A program made the position numbers and the translations under genes. From an uncultured Campylobacter sp. (GTDB lineage Bacteria; Campylobacterota; Campylobacteria; Campylobacterales; Campylobacteraceae), in NCBI RefSeq assembly GCF_937921625.1, contig NZ_CAKZTI010000054.1:48301-112300 (forward strand): a stretch of DNA of 64,000 nucleotides. The letters are read 5' to 3'. Below the pieces are notes generated by a model. It was not told the DNA's origin and did not search any database. It worked only from the letters and a program-made list of their open reading frames with translations. This document shows, in pieces, positions 1 through 9,766 of the stretch (its first letter is position 1; the number at the start of each line of letters is the position of its first letter).

Positions 1-213
1 GCACAAAAAAGGAGTGGAATTTTAAAATTTCGCGCTTTAGTGCAGACATAGCGGAATTTAAAATTCTTAAATTTCTACTCCCGCCCAGCAAAACGGAATT
101 TTAAAATTTTTAGCAGACTACAAAATTCAAAAGCAAGCAAAATTAAATCTTTGCCGCGCTCCAGAATTCCGCGATAAAAGTCGCGCCGTCAGCGCTAAAT
201 TTTGCGCCATAAA

Positions 214-657
214 TCATACTGCAAACATCAGCTTGGCGCAAAGCACGATGATGAATCCGAATACAAAGGCGATCTTGTGGATATTTACTCGCAAAAACTC
301 AGGCGCAGGCCTTCCCATCGCGCGGCAGCTTAAATTTATCGCTACGCACACGGCGATGATGAGCGCGAGCGTGACTTTTAGCATAAAGATTTTTTGAAGC
401 GGCGTGCCGAAATACCCGCCGTTAGCGCTTCCGACCCAGCGGCTCATCATCATTCCGCCGGTGATTATCAGCGTAAAAAGGCAAACCGGCATGATTTTAA
501 TCGCGCGCGAGCCGATCGCCTTTTTAACGCGCTCAAAATCCGCGCCCAGCGCGCTTTTAAGCCGCGAAAAAATCACGACGTCGAAAAATATGTAGCCCAA
601 AAAGATAATGGCGCAGATGAGATGGACGATCTGCACGTAGGGATAAATTTGCTCCAC
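214..657 (-). CDS. CopD/HemJ-like four-helix membrane protein
   Basis: 147-residue inner-membrane protein with four hydrophobic segments (about residues 8-28, 53-72, 87-108, 124-145). A His in helix 1 (VHLICAIIFLG) and one before helix 4 (NIHKIAF) resemble the small haem- or copper-associated membrane families around CopD and HemJ; this is inferred, as no catalytic motif decides it. The start is GTG at 657, preceded by AAGGAG, and translation ends at 214. It stands alone on the minus strand, facing the gene-poor left edge. A distinct HemJ-like gene is present at 39257, so this one is not needed to fill that role. Confidence 0.75.
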   Translation of the reverse strand: MEQIYPYVQIVHLICAIIFLGYIFFDVVIFSRLKSALGADFERVKKAIGSRAIKIMPVCLFTLIITGGMMMSRWVGSANGGYFGTPLQKIFMLKVTLALIIAVCVAINLSCRAMGRPAPEFLRVNIHKIAFVFGFIIVLCAKLMFAV

Positions 658-937
658 CGCCGCTCCTTGCTATGAAATTTCGCCCATTTTATGCGAAATT
701 TCAAATTTTAGCAATGATTTTCATCAACGTGCCGCGAGCGGTTAAATTTAAGCCGATCGTGCGAGCGACGCAAATAAATTTTGGCAAAATCGCGCGAGCA
801 AATTTAAAAGTAAAGCCGCGCAGCTAAATTTAAAAATGGCCGCATTCGTAAATTTACAAAATTTACGAGCAGCGCCGCGCGGACGAAATTCTAAAATTCT
901 AAAATTCCGCCCGCGAAAACCGCGTAAATTTCGCAAT

Positions 938-2257
938 CTATAACATCATTGAAAAGATTATGCCGAATATGATTAGCGGGATATTAAAGAAAATAAAGGT
1001 CGGCACGCAGGTGTCCCACATATGGCTATGCTCGCCGTCGATATTCAGCCCCACGGTAGGCCCGAGCGTGCTATCGCTCGCAGGCGAGCCCGCATCGCCG
1101 ATACCCGCGGCCACCCCGATGATAAAGATCGTCGCCGCCGTGCTAAAGCCCAGCTGCGCGGCTAGCGGGCAGTATATCGTAGCGATGATAGGGATCGTGC
1201 CGAAGCTCGAGCCGATACCCATCGTCACGAGTAGCCCGATGCCGATCATCAGCAGCGCGCCGCCTAGCTTGCCGCCGCTTAAAGTGCTCGCTACGTGCAC
1301 CAGCTCGTTCACGCCGCCGGTTTCTTTTAAGATCGTGCCGTATCCTGCGGCGATCAGCATCAAAAACGCGATGTATCCCATCATATGCACGCCCTCGTCA
1401 AATACGCTATCCAGCTTTTTCCACTCAATGCCTTTGCTAGCAAGCATTACCAAAATTCCGCTAAGCGCGGCAAACGGAAGGGATTTGATCCAAATTTGCA
1501 CCGCGAAGCACACCGCGATGCCCGCTAGAGCGCCCCACTCTCGCACACCCATCTTAAGCTCGCTAAAATGCGCATCCAGGCTCTCTTTGGTTTCGGCATA
1601 CTCCCTCGGCTTGCGGTAGTAGATCACAGCTAGGATGAGGCCCACGAGCATCGGCACGGCGCTTAGCCACATCACGCTCGATATGTCGCCAAGGCTTACC
1701 GCGATGCCGTTTGCGTTCATATTTTTTTCGATTAGCCCCATAAAGATAAGCCCAAATCCCAGCGGCAGCGCCATATACGGCGTCTGCAAGCCGAACGTCA
1801 GCGCGCACGCTACGGCGCGGCGGTCGATCTTTAGCGAGTTCATGATCTTGACTAGCGGCGGGATCAAAATCGGGATAAAGGCGATATGCACGGGGATTAA
1901 ATTTTGTGAAAAGCACGCAAAAAAGGCGATCGAAAAGATAAAGACGTATTTTTTGTCGCTGATTAAATTTGCCACCGCGCGCACCAAGATCGCCGTTAAG
2001 TTCGTCTTTGAGATCGCGCTTGCGATGACGCCTAACAGCAGATATGAAAGCGCGGTTTCTAAATTTCCGCCCATACCGAGGCTGCCGGCGTTTTCAGGGT
2101 TGCCGTTTATGAATAAATTTATGGCATCGCCCAGCGGGATATTGCTTGAGAGCACGGCGCATATCGTGCCGATTAGGATCGCGAGCATTACGTTGCACCT
2201 CAGCAAGCATAGCGCGCACATCACACAGATACTGATAAATACGGGATTGGTAAGCAT
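938..2257 (-). CDS. Na+/H+ antiporter family protein (YuiF/NhaC-like)
   Basis: Polytopic inner-membrane transporter of about 439 residues with roughly 10-12 hydrophobic helices. The glycine-rich MGIGSSFGTIPIIA and the Asp/Ser/Pro-rich GIGDAGSPASDSTLGPTVGL segment near the C-terminus are typical of the Na+/H+ antiporter family that includes YuiF and histidine-permease-like members. Substrate cannot be told from sequence: Na+/H+ exchange or amino-acid/proton antiport are both possible. I place the start at ATG 2257 (MLTNPVF), which has an AAAAAGG site six bases upstream; the upstream in-frame ATG at 2284 adds nine residues and lacks a better site. Divergent from the DUF475 gene at 2345, with about 90 bp between. 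Confidence 0.85.
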   Translation of the reverse strand: MLTNPVFISICVMCALCLLRCNVMLAILIGTICAVLSSNIPLGDAINLFINGNPENAGSLGMGGNLETALSYLLLGVIASAISKTNLTAILVRAVANLISDKKYVFIFSIAFFACFSQNLIPVHIAFIPILIPPLVKIMNSLKIDRRAVACALTFGLQTPYMALPLGFGLIFMGLIEKNMNANGIAVSLGDISSVMWLSAVPMLVGLILAVIYYRKPREYAETKESLDAHFSELKMGVREWGALAGIAVCFAVQIWIKSLPFAALSGILVMLASKGIEWKKLDSVFDEGVHMMGYIAFLMLIAAGYGTILKETGGVNELVHVASTLSGGKLGGALLMIGIGLLVTMGIGSSFGTIPIIATIYCPLAAQLGFSTAATIFIIGVAAGIGDAGSPASDSTLGPTVGLNIDGEHSHMWDTCVPTFIFFNIPLIIFGIIFSMML

Positions 2258-2344
2258 CTTTTGCCTTTTTTGGAATTTTTGCAATTATATAGAATTTAGG
2301 GCTAAATTTTGCTAAAATCGCGCAAAAAATCGGCTAGGACAGCG

Positions 2345-3355
2345 ATGAAATATTTTTACTCCTCTTTTGTAGTAAGCCTAATTGCGCTTGCTATCGCATT
2401 TTATATCGGCGGTGCTGGTGCCGCTTATATCTGTGCGCTTTTGTGCGCGCTGGAAATCAGCCTCAGCTTCGACAACGCCGTAGTCAATGCCAAGGTACTA
2501 AAAGATATGGCGCCGGTGTGGCAGAGCAGATTTATCCTCTGGGGCATTCCGATCGCGGTTTTTGGCATGAGGTTTTTATTCCCCGTACTAATCGTCGCCG
2601 CAAGCGCGCATCTGGGTCTTTGGGAAACCCTTGTGCTGGCGCTTAAGCAGCCGCACCGCTACCATGAAATTTTAAGCGAGAACGAAGCGCAAATTTACGT
2701 TTTCGGCGGCGCATTTTTGCTGATGGTCTTTTGCGATTTTTTCTTCGATGCGCGGCGCGAGCTACACTGGCTAGGCATAATCGAAAATAACGGGCTCGTG
2801 CGATTTTTAAAACGCATTCCAAACGCCCCCACGCTGATCGCTCTAGCCGCGGGGCTCGTGCTGCTTGCTAAAACGGGCTCGGCTACGCTCGGCACAGCGT
2901 ATTTCGGCGCGATCCTGCTCTATCTGCTCATCTCCTGCTTCGACCGCCTTTTCGGCACGGACGGCGTAAAAAACGGCCTTGCGGGCTTTTTGTATTTAGA
3001 AACCCTGGACGCGAGTTTTAGCTTCGACGGCGTGATCGGCGCGTTTGCGCTAAGCGATAATATCTTCATCATCATGCTAGGTCTCGGCGCGGGCGCGATG
3101 TTCGTGCGCTCCATCACGCTGTATCTCATCGCCCGCGGCACGCTGTCGCACTTCGCGTATCTGGAGCACGGCGCGCACTACGCCATCGCGTGTTTGGCGT
3201 TTATAATGTTTGCCAAGCTGAAATTTGAAGTAAGCGAGATCATAACGGGCACCGTGGGGATATTATTCATCGCGCTATCGCTCCTTTCGTCGGTGCTTTA
3301 CAACCGCCGCAACAAACGCAAGCTAATCGAAACGATCGCGGGAAACAACGAATAA
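2345..3355 (+). CDS. DUF475 / TerC-superfamily membrane protein
   Basis: Integral membrane protein of about 336 residues with about 8-9 helices. Two acidic intramembrane motifs, LEISLSFDNAVVNAKVL near residue 40 and ETLDASFSFDGVIGAFALS near residue 220, are the paired Asp-bearing motifs seen in TerC-like and DUF475 proteins, a superfamily linked to metal efflux or tellurite resistance. Function here is inferred. The start at ATG 2345 follows CTAGGACAGCG; an upstream in-frame start at 2309 would place a basic 12-residue tail before the first helix and has no ribosome site. Confidence 0.85.
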   Translation: MKYFYSSFVVSLIALAIAFYIGGAGAAYICALLCALEISLSFDNAVVNAKVLKDMAPVWQSRFILWGIPIAVFGMRFLFPVLIVAASAHLGLWETLVLALKQPHRYHEILSENEAQIYVFGGAFLLMVFCDFFFDARRELHWLGIIENNGLVRFLKRIPNAPTLIALAAGLVLLAKTGSATLGTAYFGAILLYLLISCFDRLFGTDGVKNGLAGFLYLETLDASFSFDGVIGAFALSDNIFIIMLGLGAGAMFVRSITLYLIARGTLSHFAYLEHGAHYAIACLAFIMFAKLKFEVSEIITGTVGILFIALSLLSSVLYNRRNKRKLIETIAGNNE

Positions 3356-3560
3356 AATTTCATCGCATATCTTGCTGCGCGCGAGATCAAATTTTAAAAT
3401 TTCAAACCACTGCCGCAAGCGGTAAAATTCGCTCGCTTGCGCCGCGTTAAATTTCAAGAGACGCTAAATTTCAAAAAATGCCAAACTCCAAAAAGCGCTA
3501 AATTTAAAGCCGCGGGCGATGAGATTGAGATTTTACGAAAAGCATTAAATTTTATCCATC

Positions 3561-4643
3561 CTAGCGATCGCGCGAGCTTAAGCCTTTATCGCGCAATCTT
3601 TGTAACTCCTTGCCGCTGAGGGATGGGCTATTTGCGGGCTCGCCGCTCTCGCTTGCGCCGCCAAAAAATCCCTCATTCAAGCGCAGCTCGTCAATGATAC
3701 CCAGAAGCTGCAAAACCTCGGCCTTTATCCGCTCGGCGTCTTTTAGCGTAGTGCGCGGCGAAAACAGCGCGGGCTCGAAGCGGTTTTTCGCGCCGTTCAA
3801 AAATAGATAAAATTTTCCGTCCATAAACGCCGCGCTAAGAGCGATCTTGGGCGCAAGCTTAAGCTTCAAAGCTCCGAGGCGATCCATAAAGCTAGGCGTC
3901 AAAAGATACCGCGCCTCTATCTTATCGCTTGCGAACACGCGAAATTCCTCTCCGAAAATCACGTCGTCCATCAGCTCCTGATCGCCTAAAAATTTGGTGC
4001 CGGGCGAGCGGTCCGCGATGATAGTTTGCCCCTTAAATTTCTTATAAAACTCGCACACCAAAACCGAGCCGCTAAAGGCTTGCACATATTCGCCGAGCCT
4101 CCAAGCGTTCCAAAGCGCGATCGCCGATAGCAAAAAAGCCGCGGAAAGATCGCTCTTGGACCTTTGAGATAGCCTTACAAGCTCCATAGACTCGCGCGTT
4201 TCATAGATTTTTATCGCCTCGCTTAGGCTAAATTTTACCCCTTTATACACGCCGTCTATCTGATCCTCGGCTACGAATTCATTATTCGGATAGATGCCCG
4301 TTTTGCGGATTTCTTCTTCGTCTATGCCGCTTCGCGGCTCGTATCTAAAGGCAGGATCGATATCTGAAATAATAGCGCGGATGAAAGCGTCTTTGTAAAA
4401 GGCGTTGTACTCCCACTTGGCGATGGAATCATCATAAATCCCCCATACGCAGCTTACCGCAATTATCGGGATCATCGCGGACATCAGCACGGCGGAGGAG
4501 TATTCGTTTTGGATCAAGCCGTGGATAAACCAGCCGACGGAAAAAACCGCGATGCATAGCAATAAAATCAGCGGTTTTAGAAATTTTATCTTGCACTGCT
4601 GCTGCTTTTTTGCCAGCTCCTCTATCACCCTATCCATATCCAA
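3561..4643 (-). CDS. DUF3137 domain-containing membrane protein
   Basis: 360-residue protein with a cytoplasmic N-terminus, two adjacent hydrophobic helices (about 22-42 and 52-70), then a soluble region with the DUF3137 pattern: FKGQTIIADR followed by an ED/EFRVFASD motif and YLLTPSFMDRL. Members are conserved bacterial membrane proteins of unknown role. The Ser/Gly-rich tail after residue 330 looks disordered. The start is taken as TTG 4643 with GGAG seven bases upstream; ATG 4637 two codons on is a possible alternative. Convergent neighbour is the DUF475 gene; the peroxiredoxin gene diverges from it. Confidence 0.8.
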   Translation of the reverse strand: MDMDRVIEELAKKQQQCKIKFLKPLILLLCIAVFSVGWFIHGLIQNEYSSAVLMSAMIPIIAVSCVWGIYDDSIAKWEYNAFYKDAFIRAIISDIDPAFRYEPRSGIDEEEIRKTGIYPNNEFVAEDQIDGVYKGVKFSLSEAIKIYETRESMELVRLSQRSKSDLSAAFLLSAIALWNAWRLGEYVQAFSGSVLVCEFYKKFKGQTIIADRSPGTKFLGDQELMDDVIFGEEFRVFASDKIEARYLLTPSFMDRLGALKLKLAPKIALSAAFMDGKFYLFLNGAKNRFEPALFSPRTTLKDAERIKAEVLQLLGIIDELRLNEGFFGGASESGEPANSPSLSGKELQRLRDKGLSSRDR

Positions 4644-4777
4644 AATTTAACTCCGAATTTGATTTGCCGAAATTTTGCCCTTTATTTTACGCTAAATTTT
4701 ATTAAAATTTCATCCGTTAAGCGGGTTTAAGATTTTTTATGCTATTTTTGCGACCTATTTCGATCAAAAGGCGAGAG

Positions 4778-5209
4778 ATGATAAATTTACCGAAAAATTG
4801 CGTGGTTTTTACCTACCCGAAAATGGGCAACAGCGGCAAATTTTTGCCCGCAGAGTTGCACGGCGTGGCGGGGCTTACGGGCTGCACGCTTCAGTGCAAG
4901 GCCTACGAGGGCGCGCTTGCGCAGATAAAAGCCCTCGGCTTTGAGCTTATCGCCGTAGGCAGCATGGGCGAGGCGGGCACGAGCGAGTTTAAGCGCGCTA
5001 CGGGCGCTACGTTTGAGTTCATAAACGACGAAAAATTCGAGCTTGAAGCGCCGCTGCAGCTCGAAACCTTCACCACCGGCGACGGGAAGAAATTTTACCA
5101 CCGTCAAACCCTGATTTTTAAAGACGGCAAGGAGATAAAGCGCTTTAGCCGTATCGCTGAACCCGAGCAGGATGCGCAAAACGTACTTGCGGCGCTAAAG
5201 AGCCTGTAA
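4778..5209 (+). CDS. PrxQ/BCP-like peroxiredoxin
   Basis: 143-residue cytoplasmic thiol peroxidase-like protein with a thioredoxin fold. VVFTYPKMGNSG matches the BCP strand-loop, followed by GLTGCTLQCKAYEGAL with Cys36 (peroxidatic position) and Cys40 (resolving position), spaced as in PrxQ/BCP, and IALGFELIAVGSMG for the next strand. A roughly 15-residue insertion (KFLPAELHGVAGL) between the YPK strand and the active site is unusual and separates this clade from classical BCP. The start at ATG 4778 has AAAGGCGAGAG directly upstream; the upstream frame from 4739 has no site. Likely reduces peroxides; reductant unknown. Confidence 0.75.
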   Translation: MINLPKNCVVFTYPKMGNSGKFLPAELHGVAGLTGCTLQCKAYEGALAQIKALGFELIAVGSMGEAGTSEFKRATGATFEFINDEKFELEAPLQLETFTTGDGKKFYHRQTLIFKDGKEIKRFSRIAEPEQDAQNVLAALKSL

Positions 5210-5345
5210 TCGATCGCTTTGGCGGCACGCTTTAAATTCGCGCTCCAAACACATTGCGACACAAAGCTGAAATTTAGGACAGAGCGCATTTTTATTAAAT
5301 TCAGCATTTTTAATTAAAATGGCGCTAAATTTAACGGAGGCGGGT

Positions 5346-5906
5346 ATGAAAAAACTTCTATTTTTGGCGCTATTTTGCGCACTTGCGGCAAACTGCGGCG
5401 AGAGCGCGCAGGCGGAAAAAGCTTCTGCGGCGGGCAAAACGGACAAAACAACGAGTATCGGCGAGACCGCAAGCGCGCGCTTTATAAAGAGCGGCAAAGC
5501 AAGCGTCGGCTCGCAAAGCAGCGCCGATGCGGTCATCCAAACTGACGGAATTTCGCGGGCGGATCTGCAAAGCTGCATCGTAAAAAGCGACGAAGGCTCC
5601 TGCGAGCGCGTCGCGCGCGGTCTGAAAAGCGGCTGCGAGCGCAAAGATCAGCTGTCGTGCTTTTTCTACGCAGATGCGCTAGGGCGAGGCTTGGGCGTGG
5701 AGAAGGACGTCGTGGCGTCGTTTGAGCTTTTTCGCGAGCAGTGCGATGCCGGCAGTAGCGAAGCTTGCTACGAGCTGTCGGTCAAATATCTCCAAGGAAT
5801 AGGCACTCCTCAAAGCTTTGAGCTCTCGGGGCAGGCGCTAGATAAAGCGTGTAAAATGCACAACAAGCGCGCCTGCGCGGTGCTCGATCTACTGCCGAAA
5901 AATTAG
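5346..5906 (+). CDS. Secreted Sel1-repeat protein
   Basis: 186-residue exported protein. Start at ATG 5346 after ACGGAGGCGGGT. A signal peptide (MKKLLFLALFCALAANC) ends in AANC, which only loosely resembles a lipobox, so signal peptidase I or lipoprotein processing are both possible. A Ser/Ala/Lys-rich linker leads to Cys-bearing helical repeats (SCERVARGLKSGC, CFFYADALGRGLGVEKD, SEACYELSVKYLQGIG), the Sel1/TPR-like pattern of Helicobacter cysteine-rich proteins (Hcp family). Paired cysteines suggest disulfide cross-links in the periplasm. Function unknown; followed by another short Sel1-like gene. Confidence 0.75.
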   Translation: MKKLLFLALFCALAANCGESAQAEKASAAGKTDKTTSIGETASARFIKSGKASVGSQSSADAVIQTDGISRADLQSCIVKSDEGSCERVARGLKSGCERKDQLSCFFYADALGRGLGVEKDVVASFELFREQCDAGSSEACYELSVKYLQGIGTPQSFELSGQALDKACKMHNKRACAVLDLLPKN

Positions 5907-6198
5907 TACAGAAGAGGCAAAGCGCTTCTTTGAGCGGCACAGAATTGCTTTTTAGGGCTAGACCGCGTAGATTGCCGGACGCCTTGTAAATTTCGCCGCA
6001 CGAAAGCTTAAATTTTACAACTCGCACCTAGATGAGCGTGCGATCCGCATTTAAAGGCGCCGACCACCGCGTAGCAGCCCCGTCCTGCTTCGAATGAGCG
6101 AGGTTCGGTTTTAAAATTTAAAGCGATTTTCGTGGGTGCGGCGCACGATGAAGCGGTAAATCAAAGCGTGCGAGCGGATAAACGAAAAAGGAGCAAAG

Positions 6199-6717
6199 AT
6201 GAAAGCTTTAAAGCTTGCGCTGGCGGCGGCGCTGGCGCTTAGTTTGGTAAACGCGGACGGTGAAGCCAAAGAGTTTAAATTTAGCGGCGCAAAAACCAGT
6301 GCGCTTTTAGCAAAATGCAGCAAAAAGGACGCCGCCGCATGCTACGAAGCGGCGATGAGATACGAGCTGGGCGGTCGCGGCGTCGTGCGAAACCGCTTCA
6401 AAGCACAGGGCTTTTTCGCAGACGCGTGCGAGCTCGCCACCCTCGCCGAGCGGAAGCAGGGAGGCAAAACGGACGGCGCGGGCGGGCGGGCGATGAGCGA
6501 TCTGCGCGAGCGAGCCTGCCTAGGCAATGCCGCGGCGCTGGAGAGCTTCGCGAGCGGGCAGTGCCGCAACCTCGTGATATACGACGAGCTTTGCGAGGGC
6601 GGCTCGCAGGAGGCGTGCGACAATCTGGCGCGGATGAAGCGCGAAGGCTGGGCGCCTAAGGAGAGCTGCAGCGATGAGATAGTCGCAAAATTCGGCGACG
6701 GCAAGCCACAAAGATAA
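6199..6717 (+). CDS. Secreted cysteine-rich Sel1-like protein
   Basis: 172-residue exported protein. AAAAAGGAG lies five bases before ATG 6199. Signal peptide MKALKLALAAALALSLVNA. Mature part carries Sel1-like helices with paired cysteines (CSKKDAAACYEAAMRYELGG, FFADACELATLAERK, LCEGGSQEACDNLARM), as in Hcp-type proteins, although only two or three repeats are recognisable. It probably acts in the periplasm as a protein-binding scaffold; this is family inference. It follows the longer Sel1-like gene at 5346 by about 290 bp, so a paralogous pair is likely rather than one operon. Confidence 0.7.
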   Translation: MKALKLALAAALALSLVNADGEAKEFKFSGAKTSALLAKCSKKDAAACYEAAMRYELGGRGVVRNRFKAQGFFADACELATLAERKQGGKTDGAGGRAMSDLRERACLGNAAALESFASGQCRNLVIYDELCEGGSQEACDNLARMKREGWAPKESCSDEIVAKFGDGKPQR

Positions 6718-7668
6718 AATTCCACCCCATTTCACGGCGATAGAGTTTAAAATTCCACGAGTATAAAATTTGCCGAAATTTTAGTAAAACTCGACCGAAA
6801 ATAGTGACAAGGCGGGCTAAATTTTGAATTCTAAAACGCGTTTAAATTCATGTATTGAGTGGCGTCAATTTTTGGGCTCAGCAAAGATTATAATTTGTGC
6901 GGCAAGGCTCTTTGAATTGTAAATCGTGCGTGACGGCCAGGCTAAAATTTTAAGAACTAGAATTTAAACAAAATCTGAAATTTAGTCGTGACGATGATAT
7001 AATTTTTAGAATTTTGCAAGCGTAAAATATCAAAATTTTGTGTATCTATATCGAGCCGTTCCCAAAAAAAGCGCGGTCGAAATTTTAAATTGCCGTCTTG
7101 CGTGTAGTGGCAAGAATTTTAGGCAGAGGGAATTTCAATTAATGTGGATTAAAATATAGGTGCGGCGGGCAAATGCGTGCACCGCAAGCGATGTAATTTC
7201 AAATATGAGTTCAAGGCTCGCTAGACGCGGAATTTGAACGCCACGAGCGATAAATTTTTAAAACGCCTATTTTAAAATTGCGAGGCCGGGATTTAAATTT
7301 AAGTGCGGTGAGTGATTAAATTGCAAAAGGAAGCTTAAATTTAAATATCGCAGCTCACAAATTATGCGATGAAATTTTGCGCCTAAATTCCGCAAGATTT
7401 GGTGCGAGATAAGCGTTTAATGATATCGTAGCTAGATCATTAACCAAGCTTCAATCACGCTAAAACCCTATTTACCGAGCGCTCGCGCAAGCGGGTATTG
7501 CAAACCGCCGAAGCAAAAAAGCTTGATCAAAAGCGTTTGCGGCGTATATCCCAACCGACCGCCCCCCCATATTTTGCTCTATAGCCTAGCTCGCGCACGA
7601 AATTTTAGGATTTTGAAATTTAGCGCAAAAATATTATAATTTCGCCCAAATCACGGCTAGGACAGAAA
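6718..7668 (+). other. 950-bp gene-free stretch
   Basis: No open frame of substance on either strand. The stretch holds many short AAATTTAAA/AATTTTAAAATTT-type words and a small perfect dyad (TAATGAT/ATCATTA, near 7418-7445). The last 40 bases carry the promoter of the CoA-transferase gene. I cannot recognise an RNA gene or a decayed gene in it. Confidence 0.6.
7635..7640 (+). promoter_or_regulatory. -10 element of the CoA-transferase gene
   Basis: A perfect TATAAT lies 29 bases before ATG 7669, with A/T-rich sequence upstream as expected for sigma-70 promoters of Campylobacter, which lack a strong -35 box. Confidence 0.6.
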
Positions 7669-9177
7669 ATGAACTCACGCGTGCAAAACAAATATCTAAA
7701 ATCAAAAATTATGAGCGCCGAGGAAGCCTGCGAGCTGATCCCAAATGGCGCATCGGTGGGCTTTAGCGGCTTTGTTGGGGCTGGCTGCGCGCTAGCGCTA
7801 CCACAAGCCCTGGCACAACGAGCGACAGCACTGCACAAAAAAGGCGAGCCCTATCAAATCGAAATTTTTACAGGCGCATCGACCGATCCGCTTTTAGACG
7901 GAGTTTTGGCAAAAGCAGGTGCCGTGAGCTTTCGCGCGCCGTTTTTTACGGATGCCGATATGCGCCGTGCGATAAATAGCGGCGCCGTGCGATACGCAGA
8001 CGTGCATCTATCAAGCCTTGCCGCGCAGCTTAAGGCGGGCTTTTTTCCGCATCTAAACTTTGCTGTGATCGAAGTGGTAGCGATTAAAGAAAGCGGCGAG
8101 CTCGTGCCGTCCACATCGCTAGGCAACAACCAAGCCTGGCTCGATATCGCCGATCGCGTGATTTTAGAAGTGAATTACTATCAGCCGCTTGAGCTTGATG
8201 GCATTCACGACGTTACGGATCTGCGCCTGCCGCCGCATGCTGAGGAACTGCCGATCAAGCATGTAGGTGATCGCGTAGGCAGCCCATACATGCATGTAGA
8301 TCCCGCCAAAGTAATCGCTGTCATAGAGGCTAGGACGCATGATCGCGTCAATAATTTTACCGCCGTGGATGAAATTTCAAGCGCGATTGGGCGCAACGTC
8401 GTAAAATTCCTAAAAAACGAGGAGGCTTGCGGCAGACTTCCCGCAAAGAAGCTGCTGCCGCTACAATCGGGCATCGGCAACGTCGCTAACGCCGTGCTTA
8501 GCTCACTACAAAATGCTGGCTACCAAGGGCTGCAGTGCTACTCCGAGGTGATCCAAGACGGCATGCTAGATCTTATCAAAAGAGGCGTCGTAGGCACTGC
8601 AAGTGCCACAGCGCTATCGCTTAGCCCTGCAGGTGTCGAGGAATTTCAAAAAAACATCGATTTCTACCGCAAGCACATCATACTGCGCTCACAAGACGTC
8701 TCCAACTCGCCAGCGCTCATCAGAAAGCTCGGCGTCGTGTCGATGAATGGCATGCTCGAGGCAGATATCTACGGCAACGTAAACTCCACCAACGTCATGG
8801 GTTCGCAGATGAAAAATGGCATCGGCGGTAGTGGCGACTTCGCTCGCAACGGATATTTGTCGCTATTTTTGAGCCCGTCGCTCGCTAAGGGCGGCGCGAT
8901 TAGCGCTATCGTGCCCTTCGTGAGCCACGTCGATCATACCGAGCACGACACTCAAGTCATCATCACCGAATACGGCATCGCCGATCTGCGCGGTAAATGC
9001 CCTCGTGAGCGTGCTCGCGCGATGATAAGCATCGCGCATCCCACTTACCAAGACGCGCTGAGAGATTATTTCGAGCGGGCATGTGCGCAGCCCTGTGCGG
9101 GGCATACTCCACACATCCTAAGCGAGGCGCTGTCGTGGCATCAAAGATTTAAGGATACGGGGAGCATGAAGGCTTAG
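7669..9177 (+). CDS. Succinyl-CoA:acetate CoA-transferase family protein
   Basis: 502-residue cytoplasmic class I CoA-transferase. It moves CoA between acyl-CoA and acetate or succinate, giving acetate handling or a TCA-cycle bypass. The family's marks are present: the N-terminal half GFSGFVGAG, GIGNVANAVL (268-277) as oxyanion/CoA site, the catalytic Glu293 in YSEVIQDG, and NGIGGSGDFARNG near residue 385. Length matches the YgfH/AarC-type subfamily. TATAAT 7635-7640 and CTAGGACAG precede the start. Whether the donor is succinyl-, propionyl- or butyryl-CoA cannot be settled here. It stands alone between two long gene-free stretches. Confidence 0.88.
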   Translation: MNSRVQNKYLKSKIMSAEEACELIPNGASVGFSGFVGAGCALALPQALAQRATALHKKGEPYQIEIFTGASTDPLLDGVLAKAGAVSFRAPFFTDADMRRAINSGAVRYADVHLSSLAAQLKAGFFPHLNFAVIEVVAIKESGELVPSTSLGNNQAWLDIADRVILEVNYYQPLELDGIHDVTDLRLPPHAEELPIKHVGDRVGSPYMHVDPAKVIAVIEARTHDRVNNFTAVDEISSAIGRNVVKFLKNEEACGRLPAKKLLPLQSGIGNVANAVLSSLQNAGYQGLQCYSEVIQDGMLDLIKRGVVGTASATALSLSPAGVEEFQKNIDFYRKHIILRSQDVSNSPALIRKLGVVSMNGMLEADIYGNVNSTNVMGSQMKNGIGGSGDFARNGYLSLFLSPSLAKGGAISAIVPFVSHVDHTEHDTQVIITEYGIADLRGKCPRERARAMISIAHPTYQDALRDYFERACAQPCAGHTPHILSEALSWHQRFKDTGSMKA

Positions 9178-9766
9178 AGCGAATTTACTTGAGCTAATGC
9201 ACTAAAGCCTAAAGATTAAACCCATTCTTGCTGAAGTGGGAAGTTTGCACTTAAAAATTCTGTCTGCATTTGAAAGCTCTATCGCTACTTAGAGCAAGGC
9301 GTGCTAAAATTTTATTTTGCAAAGCTCGCGCGAAATGTTATAAAACGAATGGATCGAAATTTGCGCCATAAAATTTTAAAATTTGCAGGCGGATTTAAGG
9401 TGCGGAATTTAAAATTTTATCGCTACGGAATTTTAAAATTTAGCCCTAAATTTGCAGTTCGCGCATTTTAAATTTTAAAATTCTACGGCTTAGAATTTTA
9501 AAATTTTGAACTTCGCAAAATTTCATCCATAAATCCGCTATTAAATTTTAAATTTAGCTCTCACTTCATTTGCCACGCGTAAGCTTTTTTGGCAATTTAG
9601 CTATAAGGCGCGCCATAAGTTCGCGATAAAACCGCGTAGTATTTGCCAAGATAAATTCCTATGAATTAAAGCGGCGACTTGCTAAATCAGAATTTCTCAC
9701 CTTACGAAGGCGATCTTTGGGCTATAAATTTAAAGAGGCGGGCTATAAAGTCGCGGCGAGATGAGA
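9178..9766. repeat. 589-bp spacer dense in AAATTTTAAAATTT palindromes
   Basis: Gene-free. Between about 9361 and 9552 at least six copies of the perfect palindrome core ATTTTAAAAT or its half-forms occur, often inside the context GGAATTTTAAAATTT. The same word fills spacers across the window (for example near 20, 100, 3390, 26430, 29700, 40960, 54230-54440). It separates the CoA-transferase gene from the convergent sensor gene. No RNA gene seen. Confidence 0.7.

Noticed and set aside
748..936. 62-codon minus-strand frame next to the antiporter gene
   Set aside because: Low-complexity, no ribosome site, built from spacer words.
960..2315. Long plus-strand frames opposite the antiporter gene
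   Set aside because: Shadows of the antiporter codons; no domain and no start site.
3437..3619. 60-codon frame downstream of the DUF475 gene
   Set aside because: Composed of KFQETLNFKK-type spacer repeats; overlaps the DUF3137 gene end.
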